Shown: piece after piece, positions 24,229 to 32,913 of the stretch
How the letters are laid out: every line of letters starts with the position of its first letter
Position numbering within the stretch: the stretch's first letter is position 1
Assembly: GCF_902859695.1 (NCBI RefSeq)
Contig: NZ_CADIJL010000008.1
Location: forward strand, 1 to 64,000
Reading direction: 5' to 3'
DNA from: Achromobacter ruhlandii
GTDB lineage: Bacteria; Pseudomonadota; Gammaproteobacteria; Burkholderiales; Burkholderiaceae_B
DNA length: 64,000 nt
Position numbers and translations under genes: made by a program
Notes under the pieces: generated by a model
What the model was told of the DNA's origin: nothing
Seen by the model: only the letters and a program-made list of their open reading frames with translations
The model's database searches: none

Positions 24229-24566
24229 TGATTGCGCCCGAGCAGATCTGGCTGGCGGTCGAACCGATCGACATGCGGCTGGGAGTCGACGGTCTGTCGG
24301 CACGGTTGCAGAACAGCCTGGGTCGCGCGCCGTGTGATGGCAGCGCGTACGCCTTCATCAACCGCGCGCGCACGCGCCTGAAGGTGCTGATGTGGGATGG
24401 TGCAGGCGTGTGGCTGAGTCAGCGCCGCCTGCATCGGGGCAGCTTCAGTTGGCCCGCGGCCGACGGCGCGGTGTTCGCACTGTCGGCCCAGCAGTGGCAA
24501 TGGCTCGTGGCGGGGGTGCAGTGGCAGCGACTGAGCGCATCGGCGCCGGCCCACTGGCGGGTTTGA
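24225..24566 (+). CDS. tnpB: IS66 family accessory protein TnpB
   Basis: 113-residue IS66 Orf2-like protein with the family signature PIDMRLGVDGLSARLQ and LKVLMWDGAGVWL. Required with TnpA and TnpC for transposition in IS66 elements. Overlaps tnpA by four bases; tnpC follows about 95 bases later. Confidence 0.93.
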   Translation: MMIAPEQIWLAVEPIDMRLGVDGLSARLQNSLGRAPCDGSAYAFINRARTRLKVLMWDGAGVWLSQRRLHRGSFSWPAADGAVFALSAQQWQWLVAGVQWQRLSASAPAHWRV

Positions 24567-24661
24567 GCGAGCACTGGCGCGGCCTGGAAAGCCTTCCAAT
24601 AAAACGCCTGAAACCCTTGTGAATGCTGGGCTTCAGCGCCGTTGCCGGGTATAATTCTGGC

Positions 24662-26266
24662 ATGAATTTCGCCGCCGAACTGGCCCCTTTTGATCTGCCG
24701 CCCGAGCTCGTCGAGCGGTTCGAGCAATGGGCCGATCGGACGCGTGAAGAGGCCGCCGGAGCGCATCAGCGGGTGCTCGAGGTGAGTCGCCTCGAAGCCG
24801 AACTGAAGCTGAGCAAGCTCAAGATCGACGCCCTGCTCCATGAGCTCGCCGTGCTCAAGCGGCTGCGCTTTGGCGCGCGCAGTGAAGCCATGTCGGCGGA
24901 CATGAGGGATCTGTTCGACGAGACGCTCGCGGCCGACGTGGCCGCCTGCGAAGCCCGCCTGGACGCGCTGCGCCAGGCGCAGGCGAACGAGCTGCCCGCT
25001 GCGGCGGCGCCCAGGCGAGCGCGCACCGGACGCCCGCCGCTGCCCGCGCATCTGGAGCGCATCGAACACCGCCACGAGCCCGAATCGTGCGCCTGCGGCG
25101 CGTGCGGGCAGGCGCTGGTCAAGATCGGCGAGGATGTCACCGAGCAACTCGACATCGTTCCGGCCAAATTCTTCGTGCATCGCCACATCCGCCCGCAGTA
25201 CGCCTGTCGGCGCTGCGAGAGCGTTTCGGCCACACCGGTGCCGGCCGCGCTCATCGACGGCGGGCTGGCCGCACCGCGCCTGCTCGCGTGGGTGGCGGTG
25301 AGCAAGTTCGTCGATCATCTGCCCTTGTACCGGCTCGAGCAGATCGCGCAAAGAAGTGAGGTGGTGCTGCCGCGCTCGACGCAGGCCGAATGGATCGGTC
25401 GCATCGGGGTGGCGCTCGCGCCGCTTTGCGATCGACTGATCGCGCGTCTGCGCGAAGGTGATGTGCTGCATGCCGATGAAACCCCGGTCGCGCAACTCGA
25501 TCCGGGCCGGGGCAAGACCAAACGGGCGTATCTGTGGGCCTACCGCAGCAACGCGCTCGGCGCCGACCCGCCCATCATCGTCTTCGATTATCAGCCCGGT
25601 CGCGGCGGACACTATCCCCAAGCCTTCTTGAAGGGCTGGGTCGGTATGCTCATGGTCGACGACTACGCCGGCTACAAGGCGCTGTTCGACGACAAACGCG
25701 GGGAGCTCGCCTGTATGGCCCATGCCAGACGGAAGTACTTCGAGCTGCATCGGGCCAGTCCAAACCCGGTGGCGGCCGAGGCGCTGTCGCGCATCGGCGA
25801 ACTGTACGCGATCGAAGAACAGGCCCGCGACCTGTCGATCGAGGCCCGCGCCCAACTGCGCGAGCGCCACGCACAGCCGCGCCTGGAGGCGATGTACCTG
25901 TGGCTGGTGCAGACCCGCAAGACCGTGGCCGACGGTGCGGCGCTGGCCCGGGCGATCGACTACAGCTTGAAGCGCTGGCCGGCGCTGGCGCGCTATGCGA
26001 GCCGGGGCGACTGGCCGATCGACAACAACCCGATCGAGAACGCCATCCGTCCGATCGCCCTGGGTAAGAAAAATTGGATGTTTGCGGGTTCCGAAGCCGC
26101 CGGCAAGCGTGCCGCGGTGATTCAGTCGCTGCTCGCCACCGCCCGAGCCAACGGCTTCGAGCCGCTGGCCTGGCTCTCCGACACTCTCGAGAAACTACCC
26201 ACCTGGCCCAATAGCCGCATCGACGAATTGCTGCCGATCAGAAAGCACGAGGCTGCGCAAGCGTAA
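24662..26266 (+). CDS. tnpC: IS66 family transposase TnpC
   Basis: 534-residue DDE transposase. N-terminal coiled-coil region (about 35-75), Cys-rich zinc-finger-like segment (CACGACG…CRRCE, about 142-188), then the catalytic core with DETPV, DDYAGYKALF and the C-terminal DNNPIENAIRPIALG where the final acidic residue lies. The ATG at 24662 is used; an upstream in-frame ATG at 24623 adds residues unlike the family. Confidence 0.95.
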   Translation: MNFAAELAPFDLPPELVERFEQWADRTREEAAGAHQRVLEVSRLEAELKLSKLKIDALLHELAVLKRLRFGARSEAMSADMRDLFDETLAADVAACEARLDALRQAQANELPAAAAPRRARTGRPPLPAHLERIEHRHEPESCACGACGQALVKIGEDVTEQLDIVPAKFFVHRHIRPQYACRRCESVSATPVPAALIDGGLAAPRLLAWVAVSKFVDHLPLYRLEQIAQRSEVVLPRSTQAEWIGRIGVALAPLCDRLIARLREGDVLHADETPVAQLDPGRGKTKRAYLWAYRSNALGADPPIIVFDYQPGRGGHYPQAFLKGWVGMLMVDDYAGYKALFDDKRGELACMAHARRKYFELHRASPNPVAAEALSRIGELYAIEEQARDLSIEARAQLRERHAQPRLEAMYLWLVQTRKTVADGAALARAIDYSLKRWPALARYASRGDWPIDNNPIENAIRPIALGKKNWMFAGSEAAGKRAAVIQSLLATARANGFEPLAWLSDTLEKLPTWPNSRIDELLPIRKHEAAQA

Positions 26267-27088
26267 GAGGCCGTGGGAGCGGCGGACGCTTACGCCGCTC
26301 GAAACCACGTGTCTGGTGGAAGAAGGTTTCCTATCGCAGCGAGAGCCCTTTGCGCCGGACACGCTGCTCATCCTGGATTTCATCGAGTTCATCTACGCTT
26401 CGGTGGCGAAGCCGATTCCCGGGAAACACCACGATTTCTTCAGCCACCACCATTTGACCTTCGACCAACACTCGGGACAGGAAGAGTTCCGGGCGACCGT
26501 AAATCGCATCTTTTCGCGCAACGGCGTGGCTTTCGAGATGTTGTCGACCGGCCGCATCGTGCGCGTGCTTCCGCCGGTGCTTGGGGAAGATTTGAAGCGG
26601 ACAATTTTTCGGACTGGAGACCGGACCCTCGATAACATGCTGGAGGAGTGTCGGACCAAGTTTTCTGACCGGAATCCTCTGGTACGGCGCGAGGCCTTGG
26701 AGCGCTTGTGGGATGGGTGGGAGCGCCTCAAGTCTCTTGCGGACCCCGGCGACAAGAAGAGGTCTATCAAGATCATTCTCGATGCCACCGCTGCAGAGCC
26801 ATCACTCCGGGCACGACTGGAGGGAGAGGCGACAGAATTGAATTCCATCGGAAACAGTCATCTCATTCGTCATTCAGAAGTCAATCAAGTGCCGGTCATC
26901 GATGTGGATCAGGTTGACTACCTGTTTCATCGCCTGTTCGCGATGATCCAGTTGGTATTGAGGAAAAAGGGCTCCACATGAGAGATGATCCGGGGCGGCG
27001 GGTCTTGGTGGTGGAAATGTTGGCTGGGTAGCAGGCCATACGCTTGCAACCTACGCCATCAGCGTTAGGCTGAATCCAGGAGGCAGAC

Positions 27089-27412
27089 ATGAGAAAACTC
27101 ATCTTCATCGGATTCATCGCGCTCGGCGCCTTGATTGGGTTGGTCACTGTTGTAAAAAGCGACTGGGAAACCCGCTTGGTCATGATGGCCGTCGGTGCGC
27201 TGGTCGGTACGGCCATTGGTGGCGGATTGACGCGAATGCGCTCCAGGCCTCTGCCGAGAGAGTCTTCGTGGTTGGACCAGCCGCACGGACACGGGACGCC
27301 GGAGGATGAGTTGGTTCGGAATTACTGGCGCGATCGGGGGCACGCGCCATTCATGAAGCCGCCTGAGGCTGTCCCTGATAAGCATATGTTCGACCCTGAC
27401 AGACTCGGCTGA
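27089..27412 (+). CDS. Small membrane protein beside traG
   Basis: 107 residues. Two N-terminal hydrophobic segments (about 4-22 and 31-50, separated by KSDWETR) are followed by a hydrophilic tail. Preceded by CAGGAGG at 8 bases. It is convergent with traG and the two stop codons abut with no bases between, so transcripts must overlap. I do not recognise a family; location suggests a mobile-element accessory protein. Confidence 0.65.
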   Translation: MRKLIFIGFIALGALIGLVTVVKSDWETRLVMMAVGALVGTAIGGGLTRMRSRPLPRESSWLDQPHGHGTPEDELVRNYWRDRGHAPFMKPPEAVPDKHMFDPDRLG

Positions 27413-30184
27413 CTACTTTCGCAGCAAGTCCTTCACTACATCCTTTGCGTTGTCGAGTGTCGCTCCGGCGTCCTTACCGACCTGCTTGCCTGACTGCACC
27501 AGTAGCGATTTCTTCGATGCAAGTGTTCCGTCATCGGTCTTGATGATCTCAGCCTTGGCGTCGAAGTTCGCACGGCTTGATTCTGCTCCGGTGCGGATTT
27601 GATCCCCGTGGGTACGAATCTCGTCTCGAATGGGCGATGCCGTGGGGGCGGTTCCCTGCGATGGCTTGGCGTTCCCAAACCGTGATGTCTGTTCTCGGTT
27701 GGATAGGTGCAGGCCGCCGATATCGGGTGCCAGGGCGGCATCACCTCGCTGATACACATGCTGGTCGCGGATATCGCCAAACGAGGCCGGCAGTGCGGTC
27801 CCGTCGGAGAACACCCGGTTCGGGCGAAGAGATCGCCGCGCCAATTCGGATTCCATCAGGGTGTGGGCGGCAGCGCTGTCGCCGCCATACTGCTCAGCAT
27901 AACGCATGAACATCTCCAGGTTGTGCGGGTCCTGGGCAATGTCGATGGAAATGGCTTCTCCCTTCTCGTGGGCAGCAGATATGCGTTCGGCGAAAGCCGT
28001 ACGCTCGACGAGACTCGCCTCTGCGCGTTCCGATCGTGCATGCGTGGAGGCCAGCCGGGCAGCCATTTCATGTGCTTCGCGGGAATCATTGGCTATTGCG
28101 CTCATAAAACTGGAGTCGCGAGACACCCTGTCGCCGAATTGTTTAAACTCCGCCAACTGTTCGCTACTCAAGGAACTCAAGACTTTCCGCTCGTCGGCCG
28201 TCAGCGACGATTGGTAAGCCTTACCTCCGTTGGCATGGACCGATGCACTCGCAACTCCGGTATTCAGACCTAATCGCCCTGATACGCCAAAGGCGATGCT
28301 GGCAACCTGAGATTGCGATAGACCTGTACTATCGGCGACACCTTTGGCTATCTGATCCAGCCTGTTCAGTGTTTCGCCCATCTGCTCGAAACTGCTGGAC
28401 GTGGAGCCACTGCTGCTGCGCGATGAGCGCAGCTTTGTCAGCCCCCGGGAGAACGCTTCCGATAGTACGGCCGAGCGCTCAGTGCTGGCTGCGACAGCTT
28501 CGTTTCGTGCGGCGTCGGCTTGCCGACTTGCCTGCACCACATCCTGCTCGGACACCCGCATCGAAACCACCCTCGACGCAAACCCCTGGTTGCGCAGCAG
28601 ACTGACTGCAGTCCGTCCGGTCAGCGCATTCGACGAGAACGTGTTCCCACTCAGGTCGTTTTGCCAACTGCTCATGAAAGCTGAGGTGCGGTTGGGCGCC
28701 AGTTGCATCTGATCCATCCCCACGTTCCCCATGGAAACGTTGCCGACGGTCGCGGCCGACGTTCCACCCGAGATCATCGCCTGCAGGCCCGACAGTCCAC
28801 CGACCAGGGCCGTCCCGAAATTCTCCATGCGCTTCAAGGCCGCCCAGGCGATGAAGGGGATGCTGATGGCGAGGTAGCCGACGACGGCTTCGCCCGAGAT
28901 CGCCCGCGAGTAGATCGTCGAGGCAGTCTGCAGGGCCAGCGCCTTGGTGCCGGTGCCCAGGTCCGCCGCGGCTGCCAGATCGTAAGCCGCGTAGATCGAA
29001 GCCATGTAATTGAGGATCGCGTAGAGCGGCGGCCAAAGCTGGATCCAGATGAGCACGGCCGCATAGCCCTTGAAGGCCAGCATCGTCTCGCGTCCGCTGG
29101 TGAGCAGGAGCAGCAGTACGAAGAGCGGGAACATCGCGTAGGTCACCGCCTCGACCACATTGCGGAAAACCGGCAGGGCCTGCTCGGCCACCTTGCCGTA
29201 GTTGAGCCAGGTCGCGTTCTGCTGGGCCACCGCCTGGGCCCGGCCGACCGCCAGCACCATGGCTGCCGGATCGTTGACCTTCTGGCCGACGATCTTGCTG
29301 GTGTCCTCGATCGCGTTGAGCACCGCGTTTTGCCGGATGAGGTCGGCAGCGGTGGCCGCGGCGGTGGCGATACTGTTCTTGAGATAGGCCTGCTGGATCT
29401 GCCCGGCGATGACGGCTGCGGCAGCGGCACCGGGCAGCGTCGGGTTGAGCTGGAAGGCCAAGCGCCCCTGGATGCGGGTGATCTGCGCCGGCAGTCGCCC
29501 ATTGAGACTCTGGTACACGTTCGGGCAGGTGTCGATGCCGACGCTGCCGCCCGCGGCGGTCAGCGTGCTGAAGCGCGCCGGATTGGGCGAGGCCATCAGC
29601 GGCCAGACATCGTCCGAGGCGGAAAAGGTGGCCGGATCGAGGGTGCCGTCGATCAGGTCGTAGGTGGTGCAGTTATGGATGAAGTTGATGAGGTCGGTGC
29701 GGAAGGCCGGGTCCTGGAACACCACGTTGCCGGTCTCGCGGATCAGGCGGTTGCCGAACATCAGGCCGTTTTGCTGGTAGGAGAGCTCGGCGGGCAGCGC
29801 GCCGACGCCCGGAATGACCTGGAACGCCGTCTCGAAAAGCCCGGTCAGCGTGTGGCCGATGGTGCTCGTGAGGCTGCCCAGCACGGCCACCCCGAAGGGC
29901 ACGTTGTCGACCACCTTGACCGCGGAGCCGCCGGTCTTGTCGATGATGCCCACGGTCACCTTGGGTACGATCAGCACCGAAAAAACCAGCACCACCGTGC
30001 CCAACCACTTCCAGCCCTGCAATTTCTCGGGGGCGAAGGCGTAGGCGATCAGGGCGGCGACGAAGCCGCAGAAGGCGACGGCGGCCACCGCCGCCGCATA
30101 GTCGCCCGACGCATGGATGGCCGCCGCTGCATTGAAGACGCCGAACAGGCTGTCGGCATTCTGGTAAGCGTAGATTTCCCACAC
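27413..30184 (-). CDS. traG: F-type conjugal transfer protein TraG
   Basis: 923 residues, the size of F TraG. The N-terminal half is an inner-membrane domain with several hydrophobic segments (about 30-110, 330-440) and TraG-type motifs (LLLLTSGRETMLAFKGYAAVLIWIQLWPPLYAILN). The C-terminal half is hydrophilic, Ser/Ala-rich and helical (from about 480), where F TraG mediates mating-pair stabilisation and entry exclusion. Last gene of the transfer operon, 33 bases after traH. Confidence 0.92.
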   Translation of the reverse strand: MWEIYAYQNADSLFGVFNAAAAIHASGDYAAAVAAVAFCGFVAALIAYAFAPEKLQGWKWLGTVVLVFSVLIVPKVTVGIIDKTGGSAVKVVDNVPFGVAVLGSLTSTIGHTLTGLFETAFQVIPGVGALPAELSYQQNGLMFGNRLIRETGNVVFQDPAFRTDLINFIHNCTTYDLIDGTLDPATFSASDDVWPLMASPNPARFSTLTAAGGSVGIDTCPNVYQSLNGRLPAQITRIQGRLAFQLNPTLPGAAAAAVIAGQIQQAYLKNSIATAAATAADLIRQNAVLNAIEDTSKIVGQKVNDPAAMVLAVGRAQAVAQQNATWLNYGKVAEQALPVFRNVVEAVTYAMFPLFVLLLLLTSGRETMLAFKGYAAVLIWIQLWPPLYAILNYMASIYAAYDLAAAADLGTGTKALALQTASTIYSRAISGEAVVGYLAISIPFIAWAALKRMENFGTALVGGLSGLQAMISGGTSAATVGNVSMGNVGMDQMQLAPNRTSAFMSSWQNDLSGNTFSSNALTGRTAVSLLRNQGFASRVVSMRVSEQDVVQASRQADAARNEAVAASTERSAVLSEAFSRGLTKLRSSRSSSGSTSSSFEQMGETLNRLDQIAKGVADSTGLSQSQVASIAFGVSGRLGLNTGVASASVHANGGKAYQSSLTADERKVLSSLSSEQLAEFKQFGDRVSRDSSFMSAIANDSREAHEMAARLASTHARSERAEASLVERTAFAERISAAHEKGEAISIDIAQDPHNLEMFMRYAEQYGGDSAAAHTLMESELARRSLRPNRVFSDGTALPASFGDIRDQHVYQRGDAALAPDIGGLHLSNREQTSRFGNAKPSQGTAPTASPIRDEIRTHGDQIRTGAESSRANFDAKAEIIKTDDGTLASKKSLLVQSGKQVGKDAGATLDNAKDVVKDLLRK

Positions 30185-30217
30185 GGCACTCCCTCCTGGT
30201 TCGCAATGGCGTCGGCG

Positions 30218-31666
30218 TTACTGCGCCAGATAAGCGGCCTGCTGGCCGAGCATGTCCATCACGTGCTGCGGCATGCTGGAGCGCAGTTGGCGTTCGAGTT
30301 GTTCCAGGTGGCTAGCCACCGCCCGGAAGGAACCCACCTTCTGGTAGAGCAGGTTCTTCTCCTGCGACAATTGCATGAGCATCGCCTGCGCGCGCTGGCG
30401 GATCTGGTTGGCTTGGTCACGTTGGGTCTGCTGCAGCGTGTAGTTCTTGTCCAGGGCGGCCATCCCAAGACGCAGGTTGCGTTCGAGGAAGACGTAGGCG
30501 TAGTCGGCGGCGATCACGTCGCGGTACTGGCCGATCAGGCTGTCGGCGAGGCCGGAGCCCGGGATGCTGGTGCCGATGGACAGCATCTTGTAGACCGGCT
30601 CGGTGGTCTGGTTCACGAAGCCGACCTCGGTCGAATTGTTGGGGATGGCGGTGCGTGTCGTGATCTTCTCGGCGATGGAGCGCATCATCGCCTCGACCTT
30701 GGCCGTGAAGGGGGTGTGGGTGTACCCGGTGTTCAGGGTGACCACGTCGCAGTTGGTGTAGTCGTTGCACTTCAGCACGTGCTGGATGACATCCGTGCCG
30801 CTCGCCGCACTCTGGCCATACAGCAACTGGCTGATCGACGTGAGGGTGGGCGCGATCGGCTCGGGGTCGCGCGCCGATTCTTCCGGGTAGTAGATGATGG
30901 TGCCGACCAGGCTCATGATCAGCTCGCGCTCCTGATCGTCGAGGTAGGCTCCGGTGTACTGCAGCGCTTTCCAGGTGAGGTTGCCGACGAAGGGGGCCTT
31001 GTTCTTCACATTCGGATCGGTGGAGGAACGTGCCGATGCCAGGATGCTGGGCCGGTCGGAACCACACCGCCGGCGCGCCGCATCCCGGTCGCTCTCCAGG
31101 CCCATCTCGACGGCGAGGTCGGCGCAGGTTTCCTGCGAGCTGTAGCCGATGGATTCGGCGGCCGTGCTAACGATGGCTTTGGCGGTCTCGCACGAGTTGA
31201 TGCGCGCGTTGTTGATCCAGGTCTCCAGCCCCTTGGCCCACTTGGTGAGTCCTCCCAAGAGGGGTGACACCGCTTCGAGCGCCAACTGGAAGGCGATACC
31301 GGGTAGGGCGGCCGTGATGTTCTTCAGCATGTTCTTGAACTCGGTCGCCGAGAGGTGGCTGAAGCTGCCGCCGAAGACGTCGATGCCACCGCAGCCCGCC
31401 TTGGCGCTGGGGAACTGGATGGCCGTGAGCTGATAGACCTTGTTGGGCGAGCGCATCATCAGATTGCCGCCGGAATAGGTGTTGAAGGTCTGGCCGCGGA
31501 AGGCCCCGGGGGCCGTGTAGTTGCCGATGGCGCCCAGGTTGTTGAACATGTCGTTCACTTCCGTGTTCAGGTCGCCGGCGCGCAGCGGCAGCGGCGAGAT
31601 CACCAGCAGCAACGCCAGCAGCGCGGCGGAGGGTCGCCACAACGGGGGATGGTCGGGGTGGTTCAT
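30218..31666 (-). CDS. traH: Conjugative pilus assembly protein TraH
   Basis: 482 residues: signal peptide (LLALLLVISPLPLRAG), then a TraH domain with DMFNNLGAIGNYTAPGAFRGQTF and GCGGIDVFGGSFSHL, and a helical Gln-rich C-terminus. TraH is a periplasmic/outer-membrane component of F-type secretion needed for pilus extension. ATG at 31666 overlaps the traF stop (ATGA). Confidence 0.93.
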   Translation of the reverse strand: MNHPDHPPLWRPSAALLALLLVISPLPLRAGDLNTEVNDMFNNLGAIGNYTAPGAFRGQTFNTYSGGNLMMRSPNKVYQLTAIQFPSAKAGCGGIDVFGGSFSHLSATEFKNMLKNITAALPGIAFQLALEAVSPLLGGLTKWAKGLETWINNARINSCETAKAIVSTAAESIGYSSQETCADLAVEMGLESDRDAARRRCGSDRPSILASARSSTDPNVKNKAPFVGNLTWKALQYTGAYLDDQERELIMSLVGTIIYYPEESARDPEPIAPTLTSISQLLYGQSAASGTDVIQHVLKCNDYTNCDVVTLNTGYTHTPFTAKVEAMMRSIAEKITTRTAIPNNSTEVGFVNQTTEPVYKMLSIGTSIPGSGLADSLIGQYRDVIAADYAYVFLERNLRLGMAALDKNYTLQQTQRDQANQIRQRAQAMLMQLSQEKNLLYQKVGSFRAVASHLEQLERQLRSSMPQHVMDMLGQQAAYLAQ

Positions 31667-32529
31667 GGGGCCTCCTGCGGCAGGGCAAAACGTTGCATCG
31701 TTCCGGGCAGCATCGCCTCGGCCTGCGGGCCGGACACGACGGCGATGCGTTCCAGCAACTGGGATTCCGAGAGCACGCCGAAGCCGATCGGCGTGATCTT
31801 TCCGGTGAAGGGCTGCGCCAGGAAGACGGCGGGTACCTGCGCGACCTTCAGAGTGGTGGCGATGCCGTTGTCCGGCCGCGCGTTGGGGAAACCCGGCAGC
31901 GGGCCGCCATCCACGCTGATGGCCACCACCTGGATGCCATGGCGCACCTGGAAGGCCGCCAGGGTCGGTGCGAAGGCGTGGCAATAGGGGCAGTCCGAGC
32001 GGTAGAAGAAGAACAGCACGTGGTCCTTACCCAGTTCGGCGATCGAGCGGGAGCGATCCACCCACTCGGTCTGCTCGAACACCTCCAGCGCCTTGGCGTT
32101 GACCGGCCGGCCTTGCTGCGTCGGATCGAGTGCCGGCGTGGCCCAGGCGATCTGCTGCGCCACGTCGGCAAAATAGGAGGCGCGGGCGACGACCTGGGAC
32201 TCCAGTGTCATGTAGCGGCGGACATTCGCCTCGGTCGGCCGCATGATGGCGATGTTGCGCGTGTCCTCCAGCGTCTTCTGCAGGCGTTCGAACTCGACCA
32301 GTTCCGGAGCTTTCGAGGGCGGAGCCGATGGCGCCGCGGGCACCACCTTGTCCGGCAGCGGCGGACGTTCCCGTTCCTCGTGCATGGGATCCTCGTAGAA
32401 ATGCCAGCCGCGCCAACTGTCGGACCAGTAGCGCTCAGCAGCATCCTGGGCCGATGCGGCGCAGGCGCCCAGCATCGAGGCCAGCGCTAGCAGCGAGCGA
32501 ATGGGCGGGAGGAACGCGAAGCGCTTCAT
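31663..32529 (-). CDS. traF: Type-F conjugative pilus assembly protein TraF
   Basis: 288 residues with a signal peptide and a C-terminal thioredoxin-like fold holding a CPYC motif near residue 173 (FFYRSDCPYCHAFAP). A proline/charged N-terminal half precedes it. TraF with TraH, TraU, TraW and TrbC assembles the pilus. The intact CPYC suggests redox activity, not present in every TraF. Overlaps traH by ATGA. Confidence 0.92.
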   Translation of the reverse strand: MKRFAFLPPIRSLLALASMLGACAASAQDAAERYWSDSWRGWHFYEDPMHEERERPPLPDKVVPAAPSAPPSKAPELVEFERLQKTLEDTRNIAIMRPTEANVRRYMTLESQVVARASYFADVAQQIAWATPALDPTQQGRPVNAKALEVFEQTEWVDRSRSIAELGKDHVLFFFYRSDCPYCHAFAPTLAAFQVRHGIQVVAISVDGGPLPGFPNARPDNGIATTLKVAQVPAVFLAQPFTGKITPIGFGVLSESQLLERIAVVSGPQAEAMLPGTMQRFALPQEAP

Positions 32530-32538
32530 GCGGAGCCT

Positions 32539-32913
32539 CTACCTCAGGGATTGCGGCGGCCGGCCGTCGAGGCAGTAGTTGATGCCGAAGTCCATCGTCT
32601 GCCGGCGCGCAGTCGTGGCACCGGGCAGGAGAACGCCGTCTTGCCAGAACGTGACCTTCAGCCGGCTGCAGCCGGGTTGGGCGTAGCGCTTCTCGGTCGT
32701 CACGTCGATGAAGATCGGCGAGGTGGCACCGAAGCGCCTCGTGATCGCGTCGGCCATCTCGCCGGTGAGGACGCCATGGGACTGCCCGTCGGTCGCCTGC
32801 AGGGCGGCCAGCATCACCGGGCGCGCATCGGGCACCGGCGTGCGGAGCACGTCGTCGGCAAGGACGGGCCACGCGAGTACGGCCAGCAACGCTGCAGCAT
32901 CGATGAGCTTCAT
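32539..32913 (-). CDS. Small secreted protein in the tra operon
   Basis: 124 residues with a signal peptide (MKLIDAAALLAVLAWPVLA) and two Cys in the mature part (about 85 and 115) that could form a disulfide. ATG at 32913 is chosen: AGGGGAG precedes it and it overlaps the traN stop by four bases. I do not recognise a family beyond its position between traN and traF. A periplasmic role in transfer is inferred. Confidence 0.7.
   Translation of the reverse strand: MKLIDAAALLAVLAWPVLADDVLRTPVPDARPVMLAALQATDGQSHGVLTGEMADAITRRFGATSPIFIDVTTEKRYAQPGCSRLKVTFWQDGVLLPGATTARRQTMDFGINYCLDGRPPQSLR

Larger units (their letters stand above)
23824..26293 (+). mobile_element. Complete IS66-family element
   Basis: 2470 bases bounded by imperfect inverted repeats starting GTAAGCGTCC (23824-23844 and 26273-26293, 19 of 21 matching). 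The octamer GCCGCTCG stands directly on both sides (23816-23823 and 26294-26301), the 8-bp target duplication expected for IS66. It encodes TnpA, TnpB and TnpC in the usual order, all intact, so it is likely a recent and possibly active insertion. Confidence 0.95.
23589..26981 (+). pseudogene. Third gene of the AbiE operon, split by IS66
   Basis: Starts at a GTG overlapping the abiEii stop (GTGA). The first 235 bases run to 23823, then IS66 occupies 23824-26293 and the gene resumes after the duplicated octamer at 26302-26981. Rejoined, it is 915 bases, an unbroken 304-residue protein (…GLAWPL-ETTCLVEEGF…). Middle and C-terminal parts are charged and helical, with EVRREAL-like and RHSEVNQVPVIDVDQVDYLFHRL segments resembling AbiJ/HEPN-associated abortive-infection proteins. 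Function is not established. The downstream part could be expressed alone from the GTG at 26316. As sequenced the gene is disrupted. Confidence 0.8.

Noticed and set aside
28703-31267. 854-codon plus-strand frame opposite traG and traH
   Set aside because: Composition (Arg/His/Gln/Val-rich, no domain) is that of an antisense shadow; traG and traH are clear family members.
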